64,000 nt of DNA from contig CM060200.1 of the NCBI GenBank assembly GCA_030562195.1, forward strand, positions 14,880,001-14,944,000, written 5' to 3'. This document shows, in pieces, positions 45,784 to 57,174 of this stretch. A program made the position numbers and the translations under genes. The notes beneath the pieces were generated by a model. The model saw nothing but the letters and a program-made list of their open reading frames with translations. It did no database searches and was not told the DNA's origin. The DNA comes from Nipponacmea schrenckii. Taxonomy: Eukaryota; Mollusca; Gastropoda; Lottiidae. The number at the start of each line of letters is the position of its first letter. Position 1 is the first letter of the stretch.

Positions 45784-46366
45784 ACAGTTATAGATCCGCT
45801 TGGGTTATTCCTATAAAAAACAAAACAGGTCTAACTATTAAAAAAAGCATTTGAAACAATAATGAAACATAGAAAACACAAAAAGTTATGGGTAGATCAA
45901 GGAACAGAATTTTATAATAAAAATATGAAATCTCTAGGGTTTGAAATTTACAGTACATTTAACGAGAGATTAGTGAGAGATTTAACAAAACTCTGAAAAA
46001 CAAATTATTCAAAAAGATCACAGAATTGAATTCTCAAAAATGGCTTAAAATATTACCTATTGTTTGTCGATGAATATAATAATAAAATTCATTCATCTAT
46101 AAAAGTTACTCCGACAGAAGCTTCAAAAAATTCAGATATTATAACATCAATTAACATACAGAACAATGAGGATTTAAATATTAAACTCAAATTTAAAGTT
46201 GGAGATCGAGTTCGTATTTATAAATATAAAAGTAATTTCGAAAAAGGTTATGTTGGAAATTGGACGAATGAAATCTTTATTATTGAAAAAGTTAATAAAA
46301 CTTCACCACCAACTTACAGTTTAGTAGATTTACATGGTGAAGAAATCTTGGGTAGATTTTATTAAA
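45784..46366 (+). pseudogene. Integrase core and C-terminus (Polinton-like), frameshifted
   Basis: LWVDQGTEFYNKNMKSLGFE (about 45885-45945) carries the second catalytic Asp. ERFNKTLKNKLFKK (about 45967-46010, another frame) supplies the Glu. FVDEYNNKIHSSIKVTPTEA (46063-46122) and VGDRVRIYKYK with a chromodomain-like tail (46198-46362) follow in a third frame. Stops and frameshifts make it inactive. Confidence 0.7.
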
Positions 46367-46394
46367 AAGAACTTCAAAAAAATGATTTTTTAAA

Positions 46395-46817
46395 ATGATT
46401 ACTGTTGAAGAATTCTTACAAAAATACAGAACAGATACTACAACGAATTTTCAATTAATCCAGAAGATTAATGGGCAGAAGAATTAAACATAAAACCTTT
46501 CTACTATTGTATGCCCGATGAAATAACATCTACTAAAAATCAAACAAAGTTCTATGCTATAACTAATATCCATACTTCAGATGAAAAAGGCGTTCATCAA
46601 TCTGCGTTATTCAAAGGGGATTCAATGTATTTTTTAAATTCGTATGGATTAGATCCAACTAAAGTAATAATTGATTTGAATTATCGTCCAATAAAATGTT
46701 CTACTTTTCAAATTTAAAAACCAGGAGATAAATTTTGTGGACAACTTTCACTTTGGGTTTTATATCAATTAAGTTTAGGTAAACCATTTGAAAAAAGAGT
46801 ATTAAATCTTGTTTAAA
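46395..46817 (+). pseudogene. Adenain-type cysteine protease relic (Polinton-like)
   Basis: After a separate short frame starting at 46395, the frame from about 46490 contains GVHQSALFKGDSMYFLNSYG (catalytic-His region and the 'SYG' turn). After one in-frame TAA, PGDKFCGQLSLWVLY supplies the likely catalytic Cys. The order His...Cys and the spacing fit the adenovirus-type C5 protease used for capsid maturation in Polintons. Confidence 0.6.
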
Positions 46818-46845
46818 AAATGGAAAATAAATTTGGTTTAGGTAA

Positions 46846-47361
46846 TTTAAAGAATGAAGCTCCCATTATCGATTAATAAATTCAAACCGTATTTGGTAGA
46901 TCAAACTGGAGACACACTTCACACTTGAATAATTTCAAAGAATTTAACCTCATTATTAGCCAAATTAGATGATAGAATTACAAAACAGAAATTAGATTTG
47001 AAACAACTTATAGATAATATTAAACCAGGTATAAGTGGAGAAAGACTGCAACAAAATTGTCTGTACTAGAAACTAACAATAACAACGAGCTAGCAGAAAT
47101 TAAAACCTATATTTTCAACAAAAAATAGTGTAGCCGATAAAACTCTGTTACAAAATTTAAATTTATTAATAACCCAATTAGGAAATTTAAAGAATGAAGC
47201 TCCCATTATCGATTAATAAATTCAAACCATATTTTGTAGATCAAACTGGAGACACACTTCACACTTGAATAATTTCAAAGAATTTAACCTCATTATTAGC
47301 CAAATTAGATGATAGAATTACAAAACAGAAATTAGATTTGAAACAACTTATAGATAATATT
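46846..47361 (+). repeat. Direct duplication (340-bp offset) in the Polinton-like segment
   Basis: About 178 bp starting 'taatttaaagaatgaagctc' recur 340 bp downstream with only a few changes. The two copies are 46844-47022 and 47184-47361. Confidence 0.85.
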
Positions 47362-47870
47362 TAAATTTATTAATAACCCAATTAGACGAATTACTAAACA
47401 AAAATCAAATGTAAAACAACTAAAAGCTAATATCAAACCAGGTATATATGAAGAAAAATTAAAACAAGAACTATCTAAACTTAATGATAACAATTGAAAG
47501 ATATTTCCTTTTCCTTTAAAATAGTACCAAAATCAGGTTATTTGGAGTATAAATAATGAATTGACAGCTATTTTACTGGATTTACGTACAGACATGGTTG
47601 ACTCGATTTAGGTAAACCAGAATTTCTAATCCCGCGTGTTACAGGCTATGCACTTATAATATCCCTCGACAGTTGGAAATCGAAAAAGAGAAGGCTAATG
47701 CCGCTGTCCTGGCATTGCCCATCTTCATTAGCCCATAAGTTGCAGAAAAGTAGGATGTAAAACTCCATTCATTTTATTTCAGAATTTCTGGTGGAAAAAT
47801 TTTTTTGTTTCTTTCATGTATTTGTATTTTAATGACATTTACAGCAAATTTATAGTGTTTTTACATAGTT

Positions 47871-50290
47871 GCTGAATGGTAAAGGGGAAAGCATGTTTTG
47901 CATAAGTTTACACCACAAGTATTACATCCAAATGAGGATTGTATTCCACGACCATTTGGGCCTTTTCTCCCAGACACACTACACATAGGACACAAACTCT
48001 CTTCCGGAAAAGTGTACTAACAAAAGTCCTGATAAATTCTGATCACTCGCTTTTCAATCTTTCGTTTAGACACACTGCGATAACCATTGCACCATCAATT
48101 AAACCCTTAGACAACAAAATTCTGAACTGTAATTGAGTCATTTCCTTGCGATTTAGAGATTTCATATGTTATCAATATATAATGTTTGACACAAGCTACA
48201 TTGAGAAGGAAATAAAATATATATCTCTACCACTTAGTACCTGTACATCCAAAAGAGTAATATTTTCGTAACTGGTCTGCTAAATCTACAGTCAAACCTG
48301 TATTAAGCAACTAGTCAAGGGAAGTGGCTGGATGTGGTGCTTAATACAGGTGGCTGTTGAATACAGGTGGAGGAAGCAGGGCTGTTGATTTATTTTTTCC
48401 CAAGTAGAATCCAACTGTAAAATGTATTTCAATGCCATAATTGTTTAGTTATATTCATCATAATTGAGACCTCAATTTTCTGAACATACTGTCATACATT
48501 ACTTTAAATATTTTTTACGAAGTTAAAATGCTGATTTTAAGATAAATTTCACCAACGATGTACTTCCGGTTAAACATGAGAAAAACGAATTGTTTTGAAT
48601 GACACCAATACTGAGAAAAACAACCGTAAAAATGTTTCTCGTAGTCGTTCGGATTTGTCTATAAATAGTAACTGTTTCATATCCTAGTAGTAAGCAGAAA
48701 AGAACGATAAAACTTTTATAATTACTCACATTTTTTGCAAGGAATAGGAAAATTAAAATAGTAAATAACCTGCCAATGACATATAATTAAACTTTCTGTC
48801 AACTTTATAACTGTTAAAAAGAAGAATTCTCAATGACCGGCAAACTATCATCGTCAAGAATTCTAATATGTGAGGGCCGACATTTTCTTCGTCATGTTTA
48901 CGTTGTTCCTCCAAGGAAGTCATGATGAGGGGGGAATACACACATGTTTACATGTCAATATCCAATATGATGCTTTATAAGTAAATGTCAGGATTAAGAT
49001 TAAAAGATTAAGTAATAAAAAAAAAGCTGATACATGATCAAAGAAGTCAAGGTCAATTGAACATTGTGGATTCAATCTGAATGTATTTCACCTCTCAATT
49101 GGCCGTTAATTAACAGGATTATGTGACCGCTTGGGATAAAACTGATTAAACGTTAGTGGGTTAGACAGGTTGGTGCTAAATACAGGTAAATTTAATTGAA
49201 AATCGCAAGGGAGGAAATTTGAATGACCGTGACCGCAGGGTCACGCTGAATAGAGGTGACCGCATGACCAGTATTGACTGTACTCCACCCATAAGTTTGT
49301 TATAACTAATAACTGAATTTGGTTTCAAAAACTTCTCCTCAGCTCTTGCCTCAGTCTTCCGAGTTACCTCTGTCATTCCTGGATTACCATTGGTAGATAA
49401 AATATGCACAGTTTTTTTTTATCCTGCCATGCTGTAGCTACAAGATTTCCAGACTGTTTGTCTTTGATTTCACCTTTTGTTAATTTTTATTTTCAAGTTT
49501 CTATAAAGGATAGTTTTTTCTATTTGAACGTATTGTTCCACAGCAGTTAAGTTTTTTCGTTCAGAAGTTTTAAAGCCAAGTCAACTCCAGAGAAAAAATT
49601 ATCATAAAAAATATGACAACATTCACCCGACAATGACTGCGTCAAGTCAAAAACAACTTTTTATCCTAAATTTTTTCCTGATTTCCGTCCAAATATTTTC
49701 CAGTATAAATATATCCATTTTCTGAGCTGGCAGCCATCCTTTAACCCCTCTTTTTGTAGGTTTCTTGGGCATGTACTGAATGAAACCTAACCTGCCTTTG
49801 AACTTCACCTTCATCAATGCTTATGTCTTTCGGCGGGTCAAACTCATCACGAAAAGACTTTTCACAAATTTCAATCAAAGGTCTCACTTTATAAAGACGA
49901 TCAAATCCAGGCTCACCTTTGGCAGGTTGATTTTCAGAATTGTTCAAATGAATAAATCTTAAAATTTCAAAATATCTATCTCTTGACATACTTATCCAAA
50001 TAAAATCATTGCTGACACAACTATCACTACAATATAATGTGACACTTGGTAAAACCACAATACCGATAAGAATCTTAATTCCAATGAAGTTTTCCAAAAC
50101 AAAGGTGTTCACTTGAAAACTACTTTCATTTTGGCTTCATATCTGTTTGTTTCATTTTTCAAAATATCCCAAAAGTCCACTGGAAGTTGCCGATAAAAAT
50201 AGTTTGATGGTCGGGGGCTTTCTTGACTATCTCCATGAAGCTAACATCAAATCCATCCATAGAATTCACCATCAGAATCTGATGTAGTCA
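47871..50290 (-). pseudogene. piggyBac-family transposase, split by TE-D
   Basis: Minus strand. Blocks in order are MSRDRYFEILRFIHLNN (about 49990-49935), GFDRLYKVRPLIE, DISIDEG followed by a +1 shift to FKGRLGFIQYMPKKPTKRG, and KPNSVISYNKLMGGV (49325-49283). After TE-D come DLADQLRKYYSFG (48285-48245), YIFYFLLNVACVKHYIL, and the C-terminal cysteine-rich domain with CPMCSVSG, CNTCG and CKTCF (about 47970-47880). Role in intact relatives: TTAA-specific cut and paste. Several stops and shifts make it inactive. TTAA termini were not located. Confidence 0.82.
48289..49280 (+). mobile_element. TE-D: CAGT-ended TA-flanked element inside the piggyBac gene
   Basis: The left end CAGTCAAACCTGTATTAAGC and the inverted right end CAGTCAATACTGGTCATGCG share the first 9 bases. 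TA lies at 48287-48288 and 49281-49282. Removing it rejoins the piggyBac frame at the GTA valine codon, which validates both borders. It is 992 bp with no clear transposase. 48780-48905 recurs inverted at 42730-42860. Confidence 0.85.
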
Positions 50291-50355
50291 TTTAATTTTC
50301 TTCACAAATTTGCGTTTTTCTCAAAAAAATTTGATACATGAAACAAAGTTTTAAG

Positions 50356-51697
50356 TCACCATCTTCGAGCTGAAGCGTTTTGAACTCTTTGAAGTTTATC
50401 AAGAATATTTGCAGTCAAACCGTATAGGAGAGCATTGCCATAATCCATGCTTGATGTTATGAGGGACCAGACTAATGTTTTGCAAGCGTTTTCCGTGATG
50501 TGAGACCAGATTCTCCAGATGTTTCTTATTTGATTGAAACACGATTTGGACACAGCAGAAATATGTTGTTCCATAGTTAATGATTTGTCGAAAAAAACTC
50601 CACATTTAACAGCAGAAACTATGGTGCCTTCAAGAACCAGATGACAATTTCCAAGTTCTTTTACTCGATGTTTTGGCGGTTTTATCCTGGTTTCAATAAG
50701 TTTATTTTCATCCGAAAGCTAATATCTACGACACATGCTTCTAGTCGCACAGATATATCTGTCCAGCTGTCAATCGGCTCGTGTGCATAGCAGACGAAAA
50801 ATGAATTGAATTGAATTGCAAGATCACGCCTATTTTTGTGGCTTGGTAAAATAACTTCATTCATATTAGCCAGCAAATTGTTCGCAAGTCTCTGTAGTTG
50901 TTTTTGATCATTTCCTATTTCATATATTTTGTTTGAATAGTACTCTTTCTTAGATTTGACAAGCATTATAGTAAACTCCAAACACTTTCCTTTGCAAATG
51001 AGTTAATCAATAGCCAAATTTGTTTTTCTTAAACGACGCTCAGCCTTTCGACATTTGCATTTTGCCTCATGGAGCTCTGGTGTATACCATTCACTGTTGA
51101 GATGTCTGATTATAATTTATTTTGTTTGTATCGGTGTATGACAATCAATGAGCGACTCTAAACCCGAATTGTAGACATTAACAAACGGTCAATGTATCCA
51201 GAGGCTGCATTTTGAATGTCTTGAATTCAATGATTGTTTGACTTTTTTCGATGGCTTCGTGTTGTTCATGGGTGTAAATATAAATGGTCCTCTGTTGTCG
51301 CAGCAGATACACGGATCTAGGATTGGGGGAAATTCAGATAAAATGGAACTGGTCTCCCGTGAGATAAGTATATCAAGCGTGTGTCCAAGCACATGACTTG
51401 GACCGTTGACATGTTGAGATTTTCCATGTTCTGAGAGAGTTTGTAAGAATTTCTGTCATGCGGATCATTGACATGAAAATTCCGATCTCCTGTGATATCA
51501 ACATCTTCTGGTTTAACAACAACATCATCTAAGAAGTCTGACCACTCTTCGAAAGTAGCATTTTTTAATTTGTTGGCTTTAGATGGAGGTTGACGTTAAA
51601 TCACGCAAAGTCTACATTGGTAGTTTTGAGCTGATAGGATCTTCAAGGAGTTCAAAGTGTGTAAACGTTTTCAGTTGTTTCACGCAGTCTAAATTGA
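50356..51697 (-). pseudogene. EEP C-terminus, linker and RT thumb of LINE-b; RT core deleted
   Basis: GHTLDILISRE and DNRGPF (51372-51270) are EEP blocks. SKKEYYSNKIYEIGNDQKQL with RRDLAIQFNSFFV (50965-50790) is the pre-RT linker. The next coding phrases, VSAVKCGVFFDKSLTMEQH and DKLQRVQNASAR (50635-50360), belong to the RT C-terminal region. The RT fingers and palm, including the YADD box, are absent, so an internal deletion occurred around 50690-50780. Confidence 0.72.
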
Positions 51698-51698
51698 T

Positions 51699-53843
51699 TT
51701 TTTATACGCCCACATGAAATGGGGGGCGTATATTGTCGTCACCCACGTCCGTCCGTCGGTCCGTCCGTCCACAATTGCTTGTAAACACTCTACACGCTGT
51801 AATTCTTGACGGATTTAGATGAAACTTAATATGAGTGTTTATGATCACGCAAGGATGAACCCTATTGAAAATCAGCGAAATCGGAAAAAAATTAGTAAAA
51901 TTGTTCTTGAATGGCTCGTAAACACTCTACAACGTGCAATTCTTGACCGATTTTGATGAAACTTGGTGTGAGAGTATGTTATAACTCAAGGATAAACCCT
52001 ATCGAAAATCAGCGAAATCGAAAAACATTTAGTATGAGTTATTGCCCTTGTTCTTGAAAACGCGTTCAATTTTAGCTTGTAAACACTCTTGGGAGAACAA
52101 TTTTTAATGGATTTTAATGAAACTTGGCCTGAGTATTCCTTGTTATCACCCAAGGATGAAGCCTATTGGAAACCAGTCAAATCGAAAAAAAATTAATATC
52201 AGTTATTGCCCTTGTTTTTGAAAACGCGTTCAATTTTTAGCTTGTAAACACTCTACAAAGCACAGTTATTGACCGATTTTGACGAAACTTGCTGAAATTG
52301 TTTAATATCACCCAAGAATGAACCCTTTTGAAAATAGCACATATCGAAATATATTTAATAGGAATTATTGCCCTTGTTCTATAAAATGTGTTGGATTATT
52401 GTCTCGTAAACACTCTACATGTCACAATTCTTGAGCGATTTTGACATAACTTGGCATGAGTATTTGTAATCACCTAAGGATGAACCCTATTGAAATTCAG
52501 TTAAATCGAAAAATATTTAGTATCAGTTATTGCCCTTGTGTTTGAAAATGCGTTCAATTTTAGCTTGTAAACACTCTAGAAAGAACAATTCTTAATGGAT
52601 TTTGATAAAACTTGGCTTGAGTATTTGTTTTTACCCAAGGATGAACCTTTTTGAAAATCAAATAAATCGAAATATATTTAGTGTCAGTTATTGCCCTTGT
52701 GTTTGAAAACGGGTTTAACTTTTTGGCTAATAAACACTCTAGAAGGTACAATTCATGACCAATGTTGACAAAACTCACTGAAATTGTTGGATATCGCAAG
52801 GGATGAGCCTAATTGAAAATTAAAAATATCAAAATATATCTAATATGAATTAGTGCCCTTGTTCTTTTAAACGCGTTCGATTTTTGCCTCGTAAACACTT
52901 TACATGGCACAATTCTTGATGGATTTCGATGAAACTTGGTGTGAGAGTGTGTTATAACTCAAGGATGAACCCTATTGAAAATCAGCAAAATCGAAAAAAA
53001 TTTTAGTTTGAGTTACTGCCCTTGTTCTTGAAAAGGCATTCAATTTTAGCTTGTAAACATTCTAGAAAGAACTATTCTTAATGGATTTTGATTAACTTTG
53101 GCTTGAGTATTTGTTTTTACCCAAGGATGAACCCTATTATAAATCAAATAGATAGGAATATTTAGTGTCAGTTATAGCCCTTGTTCTTGAAAACGCGTTC
53201 AATTTTAGCTTGTAAACACTCTAGAAAGAACAATTTTTAATGGATTTTGATGTAACTTGGCTGTGTTATTTGTTGTCTCCCAAGGATGAACCCTATTGAA
53301 AATCGAAAAATATTTAGTACAAGTTATTGACCTTGTTTTTGAAAACGCGTTAACTCGTAAACACTCTAGAAAGAACCATTTTTTAATGGATTTTGATGAA
53401 ACTTGGCTTTAGTATTTGTTTTCTCACAAGGATAAACCCTATTGAAAATCAGATAAATCGAAAAAATATTTAGTGTCAGTTATTGCGCCTGTTTTCAAAA
53501 ACGCTTTCAACTTTTGGCTTGTGGACACTCTAAAAAATTCCTTTTTGACAAAACTCGCTGAAATTGTTTAATATCAACCAAGGATGAGCCTTATTAAGAA
53601 TTAAAAATATCAAAATATTATTAAGGGTGAACCCTATGGCAAATCATAAAAATACCGAAAAATATTTAATGAGTTGTTATTAGGTACAATTCTTGACAGT
53701 TTTTAATGAAACTAGAGACCCTAGAAAAAAATAGGTTGGAAGGTTGAATATTTCATTCAACTTATTGTAACCTTACTGAAAAGTTTTTGTTTGAAATAAA
53801 TGCTGCCAGTGGGCGTATATTACCTTGCCTGGCAAGCTATCTT
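51699..53843 (+). mobile_element. H-f: Helentron-like element with a 12-unit, about 160-bp array
   Basis: It starts TTTTTTATACGCCCACATG, then 'gtccgtccgtcggtccgtcc'. About 12 core units follow, each opening with a variant of 'cttgtaaacactctagaaag' (near 51778, 51915, 52076, 52241, 52400, 52564, 52727, 52887, 53049, 53209, 53355, 53517). They continue 'gatgaaacttggcttgagta' and 'cagttattgcccttgttctt'. It ends 'ctgccagtgggcgtatatta', then CTTGCCTGGCAAG. This is the best-preserved copy and shows TACGCCCAC and GTGGGCGTA as inverse near-ends. Confidence 0.75.
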
Positions 53844-54408
53844 CTATTATACACAACTGCAATTCCACCACCCCTCTGACATTGTCTGGACACACAGTGA
53901 ATTTTATGAGTATTCGGGAGAGGTTCGGATAACACAATTTTGTCTACGTTAGTTCCCAACCAAGTTTCAGTCAATGCCAAAACATCTATGTTGTTATCAA
54001 GGATGAATTCGTTTATTGCTATAGTTTTGTTCTTTACAGATCTTGTGTTAAACAAGTGAATGATAAATGTTCATCTTTTCTATAATTAGTACGAATACTG
54101 TCGTTTCTTGGTGTGACTAATGTCGGAATAGTGGTCTCTGAATTGTCAACATTTGAGTGTCCATTGATATGAATCAGATTTCCAAGATTCGCACCATTTT
54201 TGTATCTTTCGAAACTATGTCTAGCAGAGGAACCAATGATAGTACGTATGGGTTGTTGGACGTTCTTTCCACCTTTAGTTCCAGGCCTTGTGTGATGGCT
54301 CTGATTTACGATAACCGGCCTGTATTGGAGATTACGATTTATCGGTGAACAGTTGACTGTTGATTTAGTGTAGTCTATAAATATTCTATAACAATTCGAT
54401 GGATTCAT
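53844..54408 (-). pseudogene. N-terminal ORF part and EEP start of LINE-b
   Basis: 54408-54034 is a Ser/Thr/Asn-rich leader of 124 residues. After a frameshift, FNTRSVKNKTIAINEF, LALTETWLG and RGGGIAVVYN (54055-53846) are the first EEP blocks. The element ends exactly at the H-f border. Confidence 0.78.
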
Positions 54409-55032
54409 GATTGAGCACTATACATTGAGTAAAATGTAAACAATAAAATTTTTGATCTAAATTGTCAAGTTTTTCCTTCACAAAAATGAATTTTGTTTGG
54501 TTTGTTAGATGTCTAATGTCAATCGTATTCCGCATTGCAAATTTGGATTCCAAAAATTGTCAATGAATAGAGATAATATCAAAAATTTCACTTACGAAGT
54601 GGGAGCTGCCAACTAGGGCTAACCACAGTTCACATAATCGAAATATACTTTAAGGTAAGACGGAGGTCGAAAAATTTACGATATCTGTCAAAAAAATGAA
54701 AAATGAGATTTTCCGTTATTCACCTTTAAAAATGCGTTTGTTATCAATATAAACTGGTTTGATTTCTTAAAAACTACATTTTAATGCATAAATTAATAAT
54801 TTTCCATCGCAACTTATCAAAAAATAATCATTGCTGACGTTATGTTTTCTAAAATAAACCATATTCCGAACGTAAAAAAATCTACAAATTCTCAACAGAT
54901 CGCCATGTTTGATATATTGCCGGAAAGCCCTCTTCAAGCTTTGCATGATGGTCTTTAATTATACTAAATAATTTCCGTATTTGAGGGGTGATCGTCGATC
55001 TTTTTAATATAAAATTATTGTTACTTTAAAAT
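54409..55032. other. No gene seen
   Basis: AT-rich sequence upstream of LINE-b; nothing recognised. Confidence 0.3.
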
Positions 55033-55173
55033 ATGGCACCGAAAAAAAAATCAACAAAAAAAAGATTTAGAGGTTCAAAAAGAAGAAACATTTCTCAAAA
55101 TAAAAATTATAAAAGAAGTAAACAAAACACTTTTAATAACACAGTGAATCATCAAAAAAGTAGACACCTGTGA
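55033..55173 (+). CDS. Small Lys/Arg-rich open frame of unknown origin
   Basis: 46 codons beginning MAPKKKSTKKRFRGSKRRN. In another frame the sequence continues to an acidic tail (LSDDSDPD, about 55276-55299) that ends at the TE-B border. It might be the N-terminus of a decayed transposase or virus-like protein. I do not recognise it, and it may not be a gene. Confidence 0.2.
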   Translation: MAPKKKSTKKRFRGSKRRNISQNKNYKRSKQNTFNNTVNHQKSRHL

Positions 55174-55310
55174 TGGGGTCAAAGCAGACGAATTTTCCAA
55201 TTAAACAATAACAATGACAGCTGTGTTTTATCTGAAGACAAATTTGTATTAGATTTATTAGATGTAGGCCTATCCGATGATAGTGATCCCGATGTTGACA
55301 ATAAAAACTA

Positions 55311-56442
55311 GAATTGCTTACAATTATGAACGTATTTCGAGAGCCTTAAAATATTTTGTAGGCTAAATTTGCAATGACCTACTTCTAGACAATATATTGA
55401 ATATCGTTTTACCTAGTTTTCAAAGTCATAAAATAATTAGGTCACACCTTCCGTAACGGTTAATGATGGCGAAAATATGAAAATTATCAATTTTTGCTGT
55501 ATTTAAGTACACTTATCTCTATGAATTTTTTAAGTAAGCCAAATTAAAAAATATCTACTCTTAGACAATATATTGAATATTATTTGACCTAATTTTCAAG
55601 GTCATAGATTAAGTGGATCACACCTTCCATAGCCGTTAAAGTGACCTAATTTTGAAAAAATCGAAATTTAAATAATTCGAAAGAAAATACGAAATTTGAA
55701 AATCGGTCTCCAAGATAAGGTAGATAATGATCCATTGTATCTATGTGCTAAATTTCATCAAAATCAGTAGTGTCTGAATTTCGGATTTAAGAATTGTAAC
55801 GAAAATTCAAAATGGCGGCCGATATGGCAGCTTGACCTAATTATTTAGGTCAAATCAATTACTATTGACAAGTTATTTATAAAACAGTTTTCACTTTTCA
55901 CCTAGCAGTTATAGACCGGAAGTTACGTAATTACGTCATTTGAGGCTAAACCGGAAATGGAATTTTTTTTCACATTTTTTCAAAAATTATAATCATATCG
56001 CCTATCAACTGGTAAAGTTTCAAAATTTTACCATTTATATTAAACGAGAAATCACGGTCTGAAATTTTTGCCGATGACCCTTGAATATTGAATTGCAAAT
56101 CGTGGGTAAAATATTTAACCTAATTGCATAAAACCTATAATTGTTAGTTGACAAATACATTGAAGTTTTCAAATCTGAAAATCCGGTCAAAATCGAAGTG
56201 AAAATAAACTTGCTAAAGCAAAAAAACCTGAACTTCCGGTTCTCACTTCCTGTCAGAGATAGAACTTCCGGTTTTGTTTTATTTGATAATAGAAATCATT
56301 CTAAGATCAACTGTAGATTTAGAATTTCTGCACCTTTTACCAGTTTGTCTGCAAACTCATCCAAGAATTACAAAAAAAAAAAAATAAAAAAAATAAAATA
56401 ATCCGAACGATTACAATACGTTTTCGCCAAAGTCGAAATACG
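55311..56442 (+). mobile_element. TE-B copy, complete
   Basis: 1,132 bp, beginning GAATTGCTTACAATTATGAA and ending 'cgccaaagtcgaaatacg', flanked by TA (55309-55310, 56443-56444). Subterminal ACGTATTTCGA occurs in inverse orientation at the two ends. The interior is non-coding but well conserved with 59133-60270, including 'aacttccggttctcacttcc' and 'gaccggaagttacgtaatta'. No ORF is conserved. Confidence 0.78.
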
Positions 56443-56742
56443 TAATTACAGCAAGATTCAGGATTTATTCTTTTACATTCCAATATTTTTTTCAGTCAGT
56501 CTTGAAACATTTTCTTTGTCCTACTTGTAAACAGAGTAGTGTGGCAAGTGAAATAAAATAAAACTAGTGGTTTTGCAACTGTAATTTTTAATACACTGTA
56601 GAAATTGTGATTTTCAACAGAATGTGTGGTCAAGCCCTTATAATAATCGAAGATCTCATTATGAAATAAACAATTGTTTTCGATTCTAAAGATATTGGCT
56701 TTGTTGTGTTTCTTTATATAAGTTCAGTGCTGATTCAGGAAT

Positions 56743-57042
56743 AATTTAAAAAATAAACGAACCTTACCTTGGTAAAGGTGAAGTTTGTTTATAATTTTAT
56801 GAGTCACTTAAACACGAAGGGATCAGATGAGATGCACGCATGCGTTGGTCACCAGAATCAGTGTTTACAGCAGACATTTTTGACAGTGTAATCTGAAGGG
56901 ATCAAAAACTGCAAGGGAGGGTAAACCTTCTAACCCATTTACAACAAGGAGAGGGCTTCTGATCCCTTCGTGTTTAAGTGACTCATAAAATTATAAACAA
57001 ACTTCACCTTTACCAAGGTAAGGTTCGTTTATTTTTTAAATT
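56743..57042. repeat. 85-bp perfect inverted repeat with 130-nt spacer
   Basis: Arm 56743-56827 and arm 56958-57042 are exact inverses ('aaataaacgaaccttacctt' and so on). The inner side of the left arm plus part of the spacer ('gatcagatgagatgcacgca', 'tggtcaccagaatcagt') matches the inverse of the DIRS-2 right terminus near 62630-62670. It directly abuts the DIRS-2 left end. Confidence 0.9.
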
Positions 57043-57174
57043 TTATTATGTCACTAACACTTCCGGAATCAGATGAGACTTTAAAGCCCACTGTCAAAAA
57101 TGTAACCTTATTAGTGTATTAACAAAATTGATATACATGTAGAACCTCTCATATTTTTAATACACTGAAAACTT

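Larger units (their letters stand above)
45286..47600 (+). mobile_element. Decayed Polinton/adintovirus-like segment
   Basis: Three recognisable + strand modules lie in order: a phospholipase A2-like motif joined to the start of an rve-type integrase (45349-45783), the rest of the integrase in other frames (45784-46366), and an adenain-type cysteine protease (46395-46817). A duplicated, stop-ridden region with Lys-rich helical fragments follows (46846-47500). No polymerase, packaging ATPase or terminal repeats were found, so only part of an ancestral element remains. The combination of integrase and protease points to a Maverick/Polinton or related virus-like element. Confidence 0.65.
50345..54408 (-). 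mobile_element. LINE-b: decayed CR1-like LINE split by an H array
   Basis: The N-terminal part (54408-53844) and the remainder (51698-50345) are separated by H-f. The EEP frame resumes on the other side of the array. The 3' end is missing beyond the RT thumb. Confidence 0.75.

Noticed and set aside
51699..53843. Possible CRISPR-like array of regular repeats
   Set aside because: Units are about 160 bp, diverged throughout, without short repeats or unique spacers, and lie in animal DNA bounded by H-element ends.
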